This document shows positions 11,926 through 13,696 of a DNA stretch of 13,696 nucleotides, piece by piece. Every line of letters starts with the position of its first letter. The first letter of the stretch is position 1. Where the stretch lies: positions 1-13,696 of the forward strand of contig JALNVO010000049.1 of the NCBI GenBank assembly GCA_023231365.1, given 5' to 3'. The notes under the pieces are model-generated. The model saw only the letters and a program-made list of their open reading frames with translations. It was not told the origin of the DNA and made no database searches. A program made the position numbers and the translations under genes. The DNA is from Fibrobacteraceae bacterium. Its GTDB lineage: Bacteria; Fibrobacterota; Fibrobacteria; Fibrobacterales; Fibrobacteraceae.

Positions 11926-13696
11926 TTATTCGAGTTCCGCGAGCGCCTTCTCATCCTTTGCGACGATGTCCTTCTGTGTTGCGAGTTTCTGACGCTCACC
12001 TTCGAGCACCTGGGCCGGAGCCTTGGATGCGAAATTCGCGTTTGCGAGCTTTTTCTCGATCGCGGCGGCGAATTCCTTCGCCTTTTCGATCTCCTTTTCG
12101 AGGCGCGCCTTTTCGGCTGCCGGGTCGAGGATGCCCTTAAGCGGAATGAAAAGCTCGCCGCCCGGGACGACCGCGTTCGCGCTGAACTTGGGCTTCGCCG
12201 CCTTCACTTGTACGCTAAGGCTTTCGAGCCCGCCGAGTTCCGTGATGATCGCTTTGCAATCGTTCACGGCCTTTTCGGTAGCGGCGCTGTCCACGGAGAG
12301 GACTCCAGAAAGCTTTTGCGCAGGAGAAACTCCATAGCGTCCCCGTACGCCGCGCACGCTTTCGACGACGGCGAATGCGCGGTCGAACGATTTCTCAATG
12401 TCGGCGTTGATGAGAGACTTGTCGGCGATGGGCCATGCGCTCTTGATGACGCGCTCGCTTCCCGGGAAGAGCGTCGCGTTCAGCTCTTCGGTAATGAACG
12501 GCATCACGGGATGGAGCAGGTCGATCACGCCGCGGAGCACGTGGGAAAGGATCGCCATCGCGTTCTTCTTTTCTGCATCGAGAGTCTCGCGGTTGATGAC
12601 CGATTTCTTGATTTCGAGATAGGAACTGCACACGTCGTCCCACACGAAGCGATACAGGAATTGCGAAAGTTCCGCGAAACGGAATTCTTCGATCATCCGC
12701 GTCGCGTCTTCGATTGTGGAATTCAAACGGCTGAGAATCCAGCGGTCTTCAAGAGTGAAGAGCCCCGAATCCATCGGCAGAAGTTTGTTCGAAAGCGCCC
12801 CGGCCTGTTCCAGATGCGGGAAGAGAAAACGGCTCGCGTTCCACAGCTTGTTGCTGAAGTTGCGCCCGATTTCGAATTTTTCGGAAGTGTTGATTTCGCG
12901 ACCGTCGGGCTGCTTTTCCTTCTTCACCGGGAGCCGTACGTCTTGATTGTCCGTGCAGAGCGAAGCCATCACGAAGCGGAGCGCGTCCGTGCCGTATTTC
13001 TCCTCGATGTCCATGGGATCCACGCCGTTTCCGAGCGATTTGCTCATCGTGCGGCCCTGACCGTCCATGATCTTCGGGTGGATGTACACCTTGCTGAACG
13101 GAACCGTGCCCATGTTCTCCTGGCTGAAGATCACCATGCGGGCCACCCAGAGCGTAATGATGTCGCGGCTCGTGACGAGCACGGAAGTGGGGTAGAACGT
13201 CTTCAGCGTATCCGTTGCATCGGGCCAGCCCATCGTGCTGTGCGGCCAGAGAGCGCTCGAGAACCATGTGTCGAGAACGTCTTCCTCGCGGACGATCCTG
13301 TGACCCGGAACGGCATCTTCCTTCAAATTCTCTTCCTGTGAGCAGATCAACCAGCCGCCGTTCTGCGCCGGATAGTAATAAACGTCCTCGCGCGTTCCGA
13401 ACGCCTTCTTGAGATCGTCCTCGGTCGCGTCGTCCGAGTGCCAGATGGGGATCTGATGACCCCACCAGAGCTGCCTGCTGATGCACCAGTCGCGCTTTTC
13501 GCCGAGCCAGTCGAGATAGCTCTTCGCATAGCGTTCCGGTGTGATTTTCACTTCGCCGTTCCGGACCGCGTCCATTGCGTGCTCTGCGAGGACATCCATC
13601 TTCACGAACCACTGGTCGGAAAGATACGGCTCGATCGTCGTCTTGGAGCGGTCGCTGTGGCCCACCTGCATCTCGTGGTCTTCCACCTTGATGAGG
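11926..13696 (-). CDS. valS: Valyl-tRNA synthetase (partial, 5' end outside window)
   Basis: ValS charges tRNA-Val with valine. The visible 589 residues are the C-terminal two-thirds; the HIGH motif and the first part of the editing domain lie right of the window. Seen in order are RDWCISRQLWWGHQIPIW, DTWFSSALWPHSTMGW, an ITLWVARM strand, and the ATP-binding GRTMSKSLGNGVDP. The helical anticodon-binding region follows, and then a Lys/Glu-rich C-terminal coiled coil (about the last 65 residues) typical of ValS and not of IleS or LeuS. Reading continues open to the edge without a start; the first visible codons read LIKVEDH. Third codon positions look clearly richer in G and C than in neighbouring genes, as expected for a highly expressed gene. 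It ends at an intrinsic terminator. Confidence 0.96.
   Translation of the reverse strand, partial: LIKVEDHEMQVGHSDRSKTTIEPYLSDQWFVKMDVLAEHAMDAVRNGEVKITPERYAKSYLDWLGEKRDWCISRQLWWGHQIPIWHSDDATEDDLKKAFGTREDVYYYPAQNGGWLICSQEENLKEDAVPGHRIVREEDVLDTWFSSALWPHSTMGWPDATDTLKTFYPTSVLVTSRDIITLWVARMVIFSQENMGTVPFSKVYIHPKIMDGQGRTMSKSLGNGVDPMDIEEKYGTDALRFVMASLCTDNQDVRLPVKKEKQPDGREINTSEKFEIGRNFSNKLWNASRFLFPHLEQAGALSNKLLPMDSGLFTLEDRWILSRLNSTIEDATRMIEEFRFAELSQFLYRFVWDDVCSSYLEIKKSVINRETLDAEKKNAMAILSHVLRGVIDLLHPVMPFITEELNATLFPGSERVIKSAWPIADKSLINADIEKSFDRAFAVVESVRGVRGRYGVSPAQKLSGVLSVDSAATEKAVNDCKAIITELGGLESLSVQVKAAKPKFSANAVVPGGELFIPLKGILDPAAEKARLEKEIEKAKEFAAAIEKKLANANFASKAPAQVLEGERQKLATQKDIVAKDEKALAELE

Noticed and set aside
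12208..13341. Long plus-strand open frame (377 codons) antisense to valS
   Set aside because: Its product has no recognisable domain and is rich in His, Arg and Glu in the way reverse-complement shadows of GC3-rich genes are. ValS on the other strand is certain.

Overview
This window looks like chromosomal housekeeping DNA from a Gram-negative, medium-GC bacterium. It contains NADH-quinone oxidoreductase subunits, a long bifunctional Rel stringent factor, aspartate-semialdehyde dehydrogenase, SSB and valyl-tRNA synthetase. The gene set, mid-range GC with AT-rich spacers, and a mix of clear Shine-Dalgarno starts with starts lacking any, suggest the FCB side of the tree. My best guess is a Fibrobacter-like organism, but this rests on protein flavour and gene content, not on a marker gene. 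I see no IS element, prophage, CRISPR array, tRNA or rRNA.

Layout. Minus strand, read right to left from 5960: ssb, then an unknown two-TM membrane protein, then asd, ending in a clear intrinsic terminator at about 3676-3704. After a 226-base AT-rich spacer come rel, a 194-aa unknown protein coupled to it by an ATGA overlap, and then nuoA and nuoB (nuoB runs off the left edge). Plus strand, diverging from ssb at 6029: a DUF1343/NamZ-family protein, a MurU-type nucleotidyltransferase, a TrmJ-type tRNA methyltransferase and an AmgK-type sugar kinase, packed with overlaps or a 12-base gap. This operon runs tail-to-tail into a minus-strand SDR epimerase. Upstream of that lie a minus-strand YbhN/LPG-synthase-type membrane protein and the 3' two-thirds of valS, which has its own terminator.

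How the genes fit together. The plus-strand operon is the most interesting part. NamZ-family enzymes release MurNAc from peptidoglycan fragments, AmgK phosphorylates MurNAc at C1, and MurU converts MurNAc-1-phosphate to UDP-MurNAc. The operon therefore reads as a compact MurNAc salvage route that bypasses de novo UDP-MurNAc synthesis. Two details depart from the studied enzymes. The NamZ homologue has no signal peptide, so it is probably cytoplasmic. It also carries GPQHG where the usual family motif is GPEHG, so the glutamate thought to be catalytic is a glutamine.

The other stretch not explained by genes is a compact GC-rich element at about 11768-11870, between valS and the YbhN-like gene. 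It holds three consecutive hairpins and may be an interspersed repeat or a structured RNA.
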